The notes under the pieces were generated by a model that was not told the origin of the DNA, did not search any database, and saw only the letters and a program-made list of their open reading frames with translations. Source: Arthrobacter sp. NicSoilB8 (GTDB taxonomy: Bacteria > Actinomycetota > Actinomycetes > Actinomycetales > Micrococcaceae). From it: 64,000 bases of DNA. The DNA lies in assembly GCF_019977355.1 (NCBI RefSeq), contig NZ_AP024655.1:3224001-3288000 (forward strand), written 5' to 3'. Shown here in pieces: positions 16,651-24,548 of this stretch (position 1 is its first letter; every line of letters begins with the position of its first letter). The position numbers and the translations under genes are program-made.

Positions 16651-16665
16651 TAGTCAAAATGACTA
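16651..16665. promoter_or_regulatory. NrtR box upstream of the nad operon
   Basis: TAGTCA-AAA-TGACTA is a perfect 6-bp inverted repeat in an AT-rich patch (about 16642-16680) of otherwise GC-rich DNA. It resembles the TAGTCA/TGACTA-type boxes described for NrtR and lies between nrtR and the divergent DinB-like gene. It could control both, but the nad operon is the obvious target. Confidence 0.75.
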
Positions 16666-16779
16666 GAACTAATGATACGACTGTGCCGTCCGGGCGCAAA
16701 ATGTTTCAGGTCACATGAGCGGGCCCGGGCGCGGGGCCAGGCTTGTACGCCGGAGCCGGCACCGGTATAAATCGAGGCT

Positions 16780-17424
16780 ATGGACGCAGAAGATATGGAC
16801 CCGGAGGGTATGGACGCAGAAGCAGTCAGGGACTGTTACGCGGGAGCGGCCCAGGCGTTCCGGGACCTGACCGCGCAGGTGCACGAACACGACTGGTCAC
16901 GGCCGGCCCTGGGCGAATGGGATGTCCGGGCACTGACCGGCCACACCAGCCGCGCCCTGACAACCGTGGAGACCTACCTCGCCACCCCGGCCGCCGGGAA
17001 GCGGGTGGCGGGTCCGGTGGAATACTTCCTGGCCGTCCGGGGCGCGGCCTCGCCCTCGGCGATCGCGCAGCGCGGCAAGGAAACCGGCGACGCCCTGGGC
17101 GAGGACCCGGCCGCAGCGGTGCGGGAGATTGTCCAACGCGTCACGGCCCTTCTCAGGAACACACCGGACGATGCCTTGGTGGCCACCCCCGCCGGGGCGA
17201 TGACGCTCATTGACTACCTGCCGACCCGCGTCTTCGAGCTGGCCGTGCACACCCTGGACCTGGCGCGCGCCCTGGAGCTCCCGCCGCCCGCCTCCCTGGC
17301 CCCCGCGGTGGCCGCGTCCCTAAAACTCGCCGGAGCCATCGGCGCCCGGCTGCCGTCGGCCGGTGAGCTGCTGCTCCTGATCACCGGCCGGACCGGCCTG
17401 CCTGAAAACCTGAGCGTCGTTTAG
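16780..17424 (+). CDS. DinB/mycothiol-dependent maleylpyruvate isomerase-like protein
   Basis: 214-residue four-helix-bundle protein of the actinobacterial family that includes mycothiol-dependent maleylpyruvate isomerase. Typical segments are the start AVRDCYAGAAQAFRDL, the GEWDVRALTGHTSRAL helix with the first metal-binding His, and ELAVHTLDLARAL with the second His. Members are thought to bind a divalent metal and mycothiol, but the reaction of most is unknown. Three in-frame ATGs lie close together (16780, 16795, 16810); the first is used because GAGG lies 6 nt upstream. Divergent from nrtR. Confidence 0.75.
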   Translation: MDAEDMDPEGMDAEAVRDCYAGAAQAFRDLTAQVHEHDWSRPALGEWDVRALTGHTSRALTTVETYLATPAAGKRVAGPVEYFLAVRGAASPSAIAQRGKETGDALGEDPAAAVREIVQRVTALLRNTPDDALVATPAGAMTLIDYLPTRVFELAVHTLDLARALELPPPASLAPAVAASLKLAGAIGARLPSAGELLLLITGRTGLPENLSVV

Positions 17425-17462
17425 CCCTCCATCCGTTCACCGCCGGCCGGCGGCGCCCCGGC

Positions 17463-17936
17463 TCAGCGGTTGGCGGCGGCGGCTTCCAGCAGCGGCAACG
17501 TGCGCCCCTGGAAGTGGGTGTTGAGGACGATCACCGAGGAGGAGCGCAGGACCGTCCGCGTGGCGATCATGGCATCGAGGACGCGCTGGAGGTCCGAATT
17601 GGAGCGGGCGGCGATGCGGGCCATGAGGTCCGAACTGCCGGAGACGGTGTGGATCTCTATCAATTCGGGAATCCGCGCGAGGGCCTCCACGACGGCGTCG
17701 TGCCCGAGATCCTGGTTGATCGTGAGGGAACAGAACGCCACTACCGGGAAGCCGAAGTGAGCCGGGTCCGGCTGCGGCACCCACGAGCCGATCACGCCGC
17801 CGCTCTGCATCCGGTCCAGCCGTGACTGCACGGTGGCGCGGGCAACCTTCAGGACCCGGGAGGCTTCCAGGACCGACGCCCGTGGGGAATCCGTGAAAAA
17901 TCGGACAATCTTTGCATCCAGCGAATCCACGTCCAT
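17463..17936 (-). CDS. Lrp/AsnC family transcriptional regulator
   Basis: 157 residues. The N-terminal helix-turn-helix (about 2-55: DVDSLDAKIVRFFTDSPR, then VARATVQSRLDRMQSGGVI) is joined to a C-terminal RAM/AsnC ligand domain (about 65-150) with the GSSDLMARIAARS and SSSVIVLNTHFQGR strands. The ATG at 17936 has GGGAGGG about 9 nt upstream. It is divergent from the APC amino-acid transporter, which starts 187 nt away; Lrp proteins often sense the amino acid that the neighbouring carrier moves. Confidence 0.85.
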   Translation of the reverse strand: MDVDSLDAKIVRFFTDSPRASVLEASRVLKVARATVQSRLDRMQSGGVIGSWVPQPDPAHFGFPVVAFCSLTINQDLGHDAVVEALARIPELIEIHTVSGSSDLMARIAARSNSDLQRVLDAMIATRTVLRSSSVIVLNTHFQGRTLPLLEAAAANR

Positions 17937-18123
17937 GAATTTTTCCCTCCCTAGCGGTCTCGACCGGACAAACCGCCGCCGGTTCCCCGCATCAGCTAGC
18001 AAACTGCCACCATGGTCTCACGGCCGCGGCGCCCCTGCGGCCGGTAGGGCCCGCCCAAAGACGGTAAATTCAAAAGGTCCCATAAGGACGCACAGACCCA
18101 TAACCACACGAAGGTTCGCAAGC

Positions 18124-19524
18124 ATGACAACGAAGTCCACCGCGAAGATGCCCGCCACAAGCCCGGTCCCGGCCCCGACGCTGGGGCACAGCATGAAGCC
18201 GCGCCAGCTGACCATGATGGGACTGGGCAGCGCGATCGGCGCCGGCCTGTTCCTCGGCTCAGGGGCCGGAATCCAGGCCGCGGGACCGGCCGTGCTGATC
18301 TCCTACCTCGTCGCCGGAACCCTGATCATCCTGGTCATGTGGGCCCTTGGCGAGATGGCCGCCGCCAACCCCAACAGCGGGGCTTTCTCCGTCTACGCGC
18401 AAAAAGCCATGGGCAAGACCGCCGGCGCGACCGTCGGCTGGCTCTGGTGGCTGCAGCTCGTGGTGGTCATCGCGGCCGAAGCCCTCGGTGCGGCCGCACT
18501 CCTGTTCACGGTCTGGCCGGTGATTCCCGTCTGGGCGCTGTCGCTGATCTTCATGGCCCTTTTCACCGCGGTCAACCTCGCCGGCGTGAAGAACTTCGGC
18601 GAGTTCGAATTCTGGTTCGCCATCCTCAAGGTGGCCGCCATCCTGATGTTCCTGGCCATCGGCGCGGCCCTGCTGCTGGGCTGGCTGCCGGACGTCCCGT
18701 CCCCGGGCCTGAGCAACTTCACCACCGACTTCGCCCCGGCGGGCCTGGGCGGCATCGCCACCGCGCTCTTCGTCGTGATCTTCGCCTTTGGCGGCACCGA
18801 GATTGTCAGCGTGGCCGCGGCCGAAACGGAGAACCCCGAGCACAGCGTCGGCCAGGCGATCCGCACCGTGGTCTGGCGGATCCTGGTGTTCTACATCGGC
18901 TCGGTGTTCGTCATCGCCGCCGTCCTTCCCTCAACCTCTGCGGCCCTGAAGTCCCCCTTCGCCGGCGTGCTCGACGTCGCCCGCATCCCGGGTGCCGGCG
19001 CCGCAATCACCCTGGTGGCCGTCGTCGCGCTGCTTTCCGCGCTGAACGCCAACCTCTACGGGGCGTCCCGCATGGTCTACTCGCTCTCTGAGCGCGGCGA
19101 AGCCCCGCGGTTCCTCTCGAAGCTCAACGCGGCGCGGGTCCCGGTGCTGGCCGTCAGCGTCTCCGTGGCTTTCGGTTTCCTGGCCGCCGTGCTGGAACTG
19201 CTCTTCCCGGACCAGATCCTGCCGGCCCTGTTCCAGCTCGTGGGCTCCACCTGCCTCGTGGTCTGGGGCTCGGCCCTCGTGTCCCAGCTGATCCTGCGCC
19301 GCCGGGCAGACCGCGACGGCACGGCGCTGCCGCTGCGGATGAAGGGTTTCCCCGGGCTGACAGTCTTCGGCCTGGTGCTCCTGGCCCTGATCTTCGCCGT
19401 CGGATTCAGCAGCCCGGACAGCAGCAAGCAGCTGGTCAGCACCCTGGCCCTGGTGGCCGGCATCGCCGCGGCGTGCTGGATCGGCGCCCGGATCACCCGC
19501 AACCGCGCGCACCAGCCCAACTAG
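18124..19524 (+). CDS. APC superfamily amino-acid permease (AAT-like)
   Basis: 466-residue inner-membrane carrier with about 12 helices. The first helix region MGLGSAIGAGLFLGSG and the conserved GEMAAANPNSGAFSVYA are characteristic of amino-acid transporters of the AAT family (GabP, ProY and AnsP relatives). Substrate is not readable, but the divergent Lrp regulator supports an amino acid. The ATG at 18124 is at the point where similarity begins; the frame is open further upstream over the Lrp promoter. The C-terminal Pro-Asn-stop (CCC AAC TAG) belongs to the palindromic element that follows. Confidence 0.88.
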   Translation: MTTKSTAKMPATSPVPAPTLGHSMKPRQLTMMGLGSAIGAGLFLGSGAGIQAAGPAVLISYLVAGTLIILVMWALGEMAAANPNSGAFSVYAQKAMGKTAGATVGWLWWLQLVVVIAAEALGAAALLFTVWPVIPVWALSLIFMALFTAVNLAGVKNFGEFEFWFAILKVAAILMFLAIGAALLLGWLPDVPSPGLSNFTTDFAPAGLGGIATALFVVIFAFGGTEIVSVAAAETENPEHSVGQAIRTVVWRILVFYIGSVFVIAAVLPSTSAALKSPFAGVLDVARIPGAGAAITLVAVVALLSALNANLYGASRMVYSLSERGEAPRFLSKLNAARVPVLAVSVSVAFGFLAAVLELLFPDQILPALFQLVGSTCLVVWGSALVSQLILRRRADRDGTALPLRMKGFPGLTVFGLVLLALIFAVGFSSPDSSKQLVSTLALVAGIAAACWIGARITRNRAHQPN

Positions 19525-19581
19525 CTAGCAGCAGGGGCCGTTTTGAGGGCTCATAACGGCCCCTGCTGCGAGTCAGTTGGG
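19516..19581. repeat. 66-nt palindromic intergenic element, copy 2
   Basis: Inner arms GCAGCAGGGGCCGTT (19528-19542) and its complement (19555-19569); outer ends CCCAACT (19516-19522) and AGTTGGG (19575-19581). Its first nine bases are the last two codons and stop of the APC permease. Loop region TTTTGAGGGCTCATAAC. Same length and same arm sequence as copies 1 and 3. Confidence 0.9.
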
Positions 19582-19722
19582 GTGGGTTCACCCGTAGCCG
19601 CGCGTACCGGAGCTAGACAAATTGCAAGGCCCGCAGCCGCAGCCGCTGGCAGCATTGTGCAGTCTGGGCAGCCTTTTCCAGGCTGATTGCCCACCCCGCC
19701 GCCGGTGACTAGGGTCACAGGC

Positions 19723-20760
19723 ATGGACACACTTCTTCCCGCGGCTTCCGGCGGCGCTGCCGGGCCGCTCACTGCCGACGAACTCCGCGAGCTGTATTCG
19801 CTGATGGTGGCCGTCCGGCACCTCGATACCTCGGCGATCGCCTGGCAGCGGCAGGGCATCATCCCCGGCTACGCGCCCGAATTCGGCCAGGAAGCGGCCC
19901 AGGTGGGCAGCGGTTACGCCGTGGACACTACCCGCGACTTCGTCTTCCCCACCTACCGCGAAATGGGCGTCGCCCGGACCATGGGTGTGGACATGGTGGC
20001 CTACATGTCCACCCACAAAGCCACGTGGCACGGCGGCCTGTACAACCCGTTGGAATCCCGGCTGGCCCCGATCCAGGCGGTCGTCGCCGGGTCGGTCCTG
20101 CACGCCGTCGGCTGGGCGCACGGCCAGACCCTGGACAAGAAAGACGGCGTCGCCCTGACCTATTTCGGCGACGGCGCCTCCTCCCAGGGCGATGTTCATG
20201 AGGCGATGAACTTCGCCGCCGTGATGAAGGCGCCCGTGGTGTTCTTCGTCCAGAACAACGGCTGGGCCATCTCGGTCCCCACCGAACGCCAGGTGGCCGG
20301 CGGCTCCGTCGCCGCCCGCGCCGCCGGGTACGGCATGCCCGCGCTGCAGATCGACGGCGACGACGTCGTCGCCGTCGTCGAGGCCACCCGCCGGGCGTTC
20401 GCCCACGCCCGCACCGGCAACGGCCCCGTGCTCATCGAGGCCATGACCTACCGCCGCGGCCCGCACTCCACCTCGGATGATCCGGGCCGCTACCGCTCGC
20501 TCGACGAGGAGCGCGACGGCGCCGGCATCGACCCGCTCGAACGGTTCCGGCAGCGGCTGCTCGCCGAAGGAATCGCCGACGAGTCATTCTTCGCGGGGGC
20601 CCTGGCCGCGGCCAAGGCCGAGGAGGAGCAGATCCGCACCGGCATCCAGGCCCTCGGCCCGCGCCCCGGTACCGAAATGTTTGACCTGGTCTTCCAGGAA
20701 ACCACCCCTGCCCTGCAGTCCCAGGCCGCCAACTGGCGCGAGGAGTCCGAACATGTCTAA
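19723..20760 (+). CDS. 2-oxoacid dehydrogenase E1 component, alpha subunit
   Basis: 345-residue thiamine-diphosphate subunit of a pyruvate/branched-chain/acetoin-type dehydrogenase. The ThDP motif runs from G149-D150-G151 (YFGDGASSQGD) to N178-N179 (FFVQNNGWA). The phosphorylation-loop region YRRGPHSTSDDPGRYR is conserved. The ATG at 19723 is used since similarity starts soon after; an in-frame upstream start at 19687 is less likely. It leads a four-gene operon; its stop overlaps the start of the beta subunit. Substrate class cannot be fixed from sequence: branched-chain, pyruvate and acetoin are all possible. Confidence 0.88.
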   Translation: MDTLLPAASGGAAGPLTADELRELYSLMVAVRHLDTSAIAWQRQGIIPGYAPEFGQEAAQVGSGYAVDTTRDFVFPTYREMGVARTMGVDMVAYMSTHKATWHGGLYNPLESRLAPIQAVVAGSVLHAVGWAHGQTLDKKDGVALTYFGDGASSQGDVHEAMNFAAVMKAPVVFFVQNNGWAISVPTERQVAGGSVAARAAGYGMPALQIDGDDVVAVVEATRRAFAHARTGNGPVLIEAMTYRRGPHSTSDDPGRYRSLDEERDGAGIDPLERFRQRLLAEGIADESFFAGALAAAKAEEEQIRTGIQALGPRPGTEMFDLVFQETTPALQSQAANWREESEHV

Positions 20761-21808
20761 CTCGATTCTCGAAAGCGACGCCGCTGCAAGCACGGGCGCA
20801 GGCACCCCCGCTGCGACCACCGTAATGTCCATGCAGCAGGCCCTCAACCGCGCCCTCGACGAGGTCCTCGCGGAACACCCGAAAACCCTGATCTTCGGCG
20901 AGGACTGCGGCCGGCTGGGCGGCGTCTTCCGGATCACCGACGGGCTGCAGGCCAAGCACGGCGCGCAGCGCGTCTTCGACACCCCGCTGGCCGAATCCGG
21001 CATCCTCGGCATGTCCGTGGGGCTGGCAATGGCCGGGTTCCACCCCATCCCCGAGGTCCAGTTCGACGGCTTCGCTTACCCGGCCATCAACCAGATCGTC
21101 TGCCAGATCGCCCGGATGAACTACCGCAGCCGGGGCACCGTGCCCATGCCGATCACCCTGCGCGTGCCCAGCTTCGGCGGCATCCGCGCCCCCGAACACC
21201 ACGGCGAAAGCCTCGAGGCGCTGTTCGCCCACGTGCCGGGCCTGAAGGTGGTCTCGCCGTCGAACCCGCACGAGGCCTACCACCTGCTCAAGTACGCCGC
21301 CACACGACCGGACCCGGTGATCTTCATGGAACCGAAGTCCCGCTACTGGCAGAAGGGCGAGGTCGACCTCGCCCGGGGCGACGCAGCCGGCGGCTCCCCC
21401 GAAGGCGCCAAGGTCATGCGCGAGGGCCGCCACCTCACGCTCGTCGCGTGGGGAGCCATGGTCTCGCGCTGCCTGCAGGTGGCCGAACTCGCCGCGGAGG
21501 ATGGAATCGAGATCGAGGTCCTGGACCTGCGCTGGCTCAAGCCGATCGACGCCGGGGCGCTGGCCGCCTCCGTGCGCAAGACGCGGCGCGCCGTCGTCGT
21601 CCACGAGGCCCCGCTGACCTCCGGTCTCGGCGCCGAGGTGGCGCAGCTGATCACGCAGAGCTGCTTTGACATCCTCAGGGCGCCGGTGGAGCGCGTGACC
21701 GGCTTCGACGTGCCGTATCCCTCCGGTGATCTGGAAGACGAATACATCCCGAACATTGACCGGATCCTCTTCGGGATCCAGCGAGTATTGGAGTACAAAC
21801 GTGGCTGA
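20753..21808 (+). CDS. 2-oxoacid dehydrogenase E1 component, beta subunit
   Basis: 351-residue partner of the alpha subunit. The transketolase-like pyrimidine domain is seen in MQQALNRALDEVLAEH, FGEDCGRLGGVFRITDGL and the segment FDTPLAESGILGMSVGLAMAG (split at TPLAES). VVSPSNPHEAYHLLKYA and the C-terminal domain with EVLDLRWLKPID complete it. Overlaps the alpha-subunit stop by 8 nt with AGGAG upstream. The lipoyl-domain gene begins inside its last codons, so the first three genes are tightly coupled. Confidence 0.9.
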   Translation: MSNSILESDAAASTGAGTPAATTVMSMQQALNRALDEVLAEHPKTLIFGEDCGRLGGVFRITDGLQAKHGAQRVFDTPLAESGILGMSVGLAMAGFHPIPEVQFDGFAYPAINQIVCQIARMNYRSRGTVPMPITLRVPSFGGIRAPEHHGESLEALFAHVPGLKVVSPSNPHEAYHLLKYAATRPDPVIFMEPKSRYWQKGEVDLARGDAAGGSPEGAKVMREGRHLTLVAWGAMVSRCLQVAELAAEDGIEIEVLDLRWLKPIDAGALAASVRKTRRAVVVHEAPLTSGLGAEVAQLITQSCFDILRAPVERVTGFDVPYPSGDLEDEYIPNIDRILFGIQRVLEYKRG

Positions 21809-22130
21809 AATATCCTTCCCGCTCCCGGATCTGGGCGAAGGGCTCATCGAGGCGACCGTGCTGGAATGGCTGGTTTCCCCGGGCGAGCAGGTGGAGCGCA
21901 ACCAGCCGCTCGTGGAGGTCGAAACCACGAAGTCGGCCGTTGAATTGCCCAGCCCGCAGGCAGGTAAGGTAGTGCGTATCCACGGCGGGCCCGGTGACAA
22001 AATCAACGTCGGCGAGCCCCTGATCGTGTTCGAGGTGCCGGACAACACCGCCGGCATCGTGGGCACGGTCCCGAAGGAAGAGGCACCGAAGCGCCGGGTC
22101 CGCCTGAGCGCCGTACTTGATGAGGACTGA
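21801..22130 (+). CDS. Stand-alone lipoyl-domain protein (E2-like swinging arm)
   Basis: 109 residues only. The whole protein is one biotinyl/lipoyl domain (1-80: PLPDLGEGLIEATVLEW, then VEVETTKSAVELPSP with the lipoylation lysine K44) plus a short basic tail. There is no peripheral-subunit-binding domain and no catalytic acyltransferase core, which a normal E2 of about 400-500 residues would have. GTG start at 21801 overlapping the E1 beta stop, with GGAG 8 nt upstream. The next gene, 4 nt downstream, is an alpha/beta hydrolase, so the pair together has the domain content of AcoC, the acetoin dehydrogenase E2. Expected to carry the acyl group made by E1. Confidence 0.85.
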   Translation: MAEISFPLPDLGEGLIEATVLEWLVSPGEQVERNQPLVEVETTKSAVELPSPQAGKVVRIHGGPGDKINVGEPLIVFEVPDNTAGIVGTVPKEEAPKRRVRLSAVLDED

Positions 22131-22134
22131 CACC

Positions 22135-22962
22135 ATGAGCGGCAGACACACCGGCGAACAGCATTCCCACACCGTGGAGGGCACGGACCCCCAACTGTAC
22201 GTGGAGGTGCATGAGCCCCAGAACGACGCCGGGCTCCGTCCGGTCCTGCTGCTGCATGGGTTCTCCTCCTCCTCCAAGCTCAACTGGGAGGACACCGGCT
22301 GGCTCACCGCGCTCCTGGACGCAGGCCGGCGCGTCATCACCGTCGATCTGCCCGGCCACGGCCGCAGCGGCGCCCCCGAGGACCTGGACTCCTACTCCCC
22401 CAGCCGGATCCGGGCGGATCTGCTGCAGATAGCGTTCGACGCCGGCGCGCGCCCCCTGCGCGACGGCGACCCGTCCAGCGGTCTCGATGTGATCGGCTAT
22501 TCGCTGGGGTCCCGGCTCGCCTGGGAGTTCGGCGCCACCCAGCATGAACTCGTGCACCGGCTGGTCCTGGGCGGGCCCAACACCGCAGATCCGCTGGCGG
22601 ACTTTGACCTGGTTGCCGCGCAGCGGTACCTGGCCGACGGGACGCCGATCGCGGACGAATCGACCGCCGGGCTGCTGAAGATGGCCATGCTGCTGCCCAG
22701 CAACAACATCTTCGCGCTGCTTTCTCTGGTTGAGGCGATCAAGGGCGAACCCTTCGATCCCGCCGAGGCCGTCCCGACCGTGCCCATGCTGTTGGTGGCC
22801 GGGGAGAACGACGACCGCGCCGCCTCCATGCCGGACCTCGCCGCCCTCGGCACCAAGGCCGGCGCGATGGTGGAGCAGCTGACCCTGCCCGGCCGGAACC
22901 ACAACAATGCCGTCACCAGCCGCGCCTTCAAGCAGGGGGCCATCAGCTTCCTGGCCGTCTAG
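22135..22962 (+). CDS. Alpha/beta hydrolase, partner of the lipoyl protein
   Basis: 275 residues with an intact hydrolase fold: oxyanion region LLLHGFSSS, DLPGHGRS, the nucleophile elbow GYSLG with Ser123, the acid in AGENDD (226 or 227) and the catalytic His256 in GRNHNN. The ATG at 22135 is preferred to a TTG at 22117 because GAGG lies 10 nt upstream. In acetoin dehydrogenase E2 (AcoC) this same fold is fused behind a lipoyl domain; here it is a separate cistron directly after the lipoyl gene. It may transfer or release the acyl group from the lipoyl arm (inference). Its 3' end abuts a 61-nt palindrome. Confidence 0.82.
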   Translation: MSGRHTGEQHSHTVEGTDPQLYVEVHEPQNDAGLRPVLLLHGFSSSSKLNWEDTGWLTALLDAGRRVITVDLPGHGRSGAPEDLDSYSPSRIRADLLQIAFDAGARPLRDGDPSSGLDVIGYSLGSRLAWEFGATQHELVHRLVLGGPNTADPLADFDLVAAQRYLADGTPIADESTAGLLKMAMLLPSNNIFALLSLVEAIKGEPFDPAEAVPTVPMLLVAGENDDRAASMPDLAALGTKAGAMVEQLTLPGRNHNNAVTSRAFKQGAISFLAV

Positions 22963-22979
22963 GCCCAGCTTAAAAGGTC

Positions 22980-23040
22980 AACGCGGGGTCACTTAGCGCC
23001 GGTCCGGAGGCTCCGGATGGGCGCTAAGTGACCCCGCGTT
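22980..23040. terminator. 61-nt nested palindrome between convergent genes
   Basis: Perfect 21-bp outer arms (22980-23000 and 23020-23040, beginning AACGCGGGGTCACTTAGC) enclose a second 7-bp hairpin TCCGGAG-G-CTCCGGA (23003-23017). It fills the gap between the convergent hydrolase and MHS transporter genes, where it could stop transcription from both sides; there is no clear T-run. The arms are much longer than a terminator needs and differ in sequence from the 66-nt element. Confidence 0.75.
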
Positions 23041-23053
23041 GCTTTGGTGCGGG

Positions 23054-24388
23054 CTAGTGGTGGCCGCTGACGCCCAGCGGGCGGCCCTTGGTTTCCCCGG
23101 CCAGCAGGACGCCCGCGGCGGAAATGACGCAGAGGATCATGATGTAGATGCCGATGGAGCCGGTCCAGTGGGTTCCCTGCAGCAGGACTTCCGCGATGGT
23201 GGCCGCGAACGCGCCGCCGAGGATGGCGCCGAACGCGTAACCGATCGAGATGCCGGAGTAGCGGACCTTCGCCGGGAACATCTCGGCGTACATGGCGGAC
23301 ATGGGCCCGTAGGACAGGCCCAGGCCGACCGTCAGGACGAACAGGGCGACGCCGTAGAGCACAATGTCCTTGGTGTCGATAAGCGCGAACATCGGGATCA
23401 TCCAGGCGAAGACAATGCCGTAACCGATCAGGAAGGTCTTGACGCGGCCGATCTTGTCCGAGAGCCAGCCGCCGACCAGCGTGAAGATCAGCCAGCCGAA
23501 GGAAGCCAGCGTGGTGGCCAGCAGGATCTGCGGGGTGGGCATTTTCAGCGTCTTGGTGGCGTAGGAAATGAAGAAAGCGATCAGCAGGTAGCCGGCGGCG
23601 TTGTTGCCGATGAAGATCATCGTGGAGTACAGCACCGCCTTCTTGTGCTTGCGGAGCAGTTCGCCCAGGGGCGCCTTGCTTTCTTCCTTGCGCTCTTGCA
23701 TCTCCTTGAAGACCGGGCTCTCGGCGACCGCCCGGCGGATCAGGTAGCCGACGACGATCAGCACGATGGAGAGCAGGAACGGCACACGCCAGCCCCAGGA
23801 AGCGAAGTCTTCCTTGGACATGCTGGTGTTGAGGAAGTACAGCAGGCCGGTGGCGAGGATCATGCCGACCGGAACGCCGATCTGCGGGTAGGCGCCGAAC
23901 AGGCCGCGCCGCTTCAGGGGAGCATGCTCAACGGCCATCAGCGCCGCGCCGCCCCATTCACCGCCGGCGGAGAAGCCCTGGATGACACGGAGCAGGATCA
24001 GCAGGATCGGGGCCCAGACGCCGATCTGCGCGTAGGTGGGCAGCATGCCGATCAGCGCCGTGGCGGCACCCATCATGATCAGGGTGAAGACCAGCATGGC
24101 CTTGCGGCCGAGCCGGTCGCCGAGGTGGCCGGCAACGATCGCGCCGAGCGGGCGGAACAGGAAGCTGATGCCGATGAGGGCGAAGGACAGGATCTGCGCC
24201 AGGCCCGGGTTGGACGCGTTCAGCGGGGCGAGGAACAGCGGCGACAGCAGCGTTGCTGTCAGCTGGGCAAAAATAAAGAAGTCGTACCACTCGATCGTGG
24301 TGCCGACTAACGTCCCGGCGAGGACCTTGCGTTCCTCGTGCTTGCTGCTGGGACCCGCCTGGGAATCTACGGATGAAGTTGCGGTCAT
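23054..24388 (-). CDS. MHS family MFS transporter (metabolite:H+ symporter)
   Basis: 444-residue 12-helix carrier. The metabolite:H+ symporter signature GTTIEWYDFFIFA is at residues 28-40, with FRPLGAIVAGHLGDRLGRK (loop 2-3 motif) and RVIQGFSAGGEWGGAALM following. ShiA, ProP and aromatic-acid carriers share these. Lies 160 nt downstream of hpaB on the same strand but has its own regulatory palindrome, so a role in uptake of 4-hydroxyphenylacetate or a related acid is likely but not proven. Confidence 0.85.
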   Translation of the reverse strand: MTATSSVDSQAGPSSKHEERKVLAGTLVGTTIEWYDFFIFAQLTATLLSPLFLAPLNASNPGLAQILSFALIGISFLFRPLGAIVAGHLGDRLGRKAMLVFTLIMMGAATALIGMLPTYAQIGVWAPILLILLRVIQGFSAGGEWGGAALMAVEHAPLKRRGLFGAYPQIGVPVGMILATGLLYFLNTSMSKEDFASWGWRVPFLLSIVLIVVGYLIRRAVAESPVFKEMQERKEESKAPLGELLRKHKKAVLYSTMIFIGNNAAGYLLIAFFISYATKTLKMPTPQILLATTLASFGWLIFTLVGGWLSDKIGRVKTFLIGYGIVFAWMIPMFALIDTKDIVLYGVALFVLTVGLGLSYGPMSAMYAEMFPAKVRYSGISIGYAFGAILGGAFAATIAEVLLQGTHWTGSIGIYIMILCVISAAGVLLAGETKGRPLGVSGHH

Positions 24389-24461
24389 TGGAACTCCGTT
24401 GCTGGGGGCAGAGGTACTGCCCGAAGTGGGTGCGAAGTGGTAACTGAATGCCTCTGGAATT

Positions 24462-24479
24462 ACTGATCGAACGGTCAGT
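24462..24479. promoter_or_regulatory. TetR-type palindrome upstream of the MHS transporter
   Basis: ACTGATCG-AA-CGGTCAGT, 7 of 8 pairs matching, located 74 nt upstream of the transporter ATG. A second shorter inverted repeat, AGTAT-CCTGA-ATACT, follows at 24481-24495. Size and sequence (A-C-T-G-A/T-C-G ends) resemble TetR-family operators. No tetR gene is in the window. Confidence 0.5.
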
Positions 24480-24548
24480 TAGTATCCTGAATACTACTAT
24501 GAAACATGTGACAGGGCACACATATTTTTTGGGGAGTGTCTCCCGCTG

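Noticed and set aside
20432..22066. 544-codon minus-strand frame across the dehydrogenase genes
   Set aside because: Opposite to three genes with catalytic motifs; composition typical of antisense frames in high-GC DNA.
21801..22130. Lipoyl protein as an E2 gene broken by a frameshift
   Set aside because: The next gene starts 4 nt after its stop with a proper Shine-Dalgarno and shows no remnants of an E2 core in any frame.
23039..24310. 423-codon plus-strand frame opposite the MHS carrier
   Set aside because: Asp/Gln/Gly-rich translation without domains; the carrier on the other strand has the family signature.
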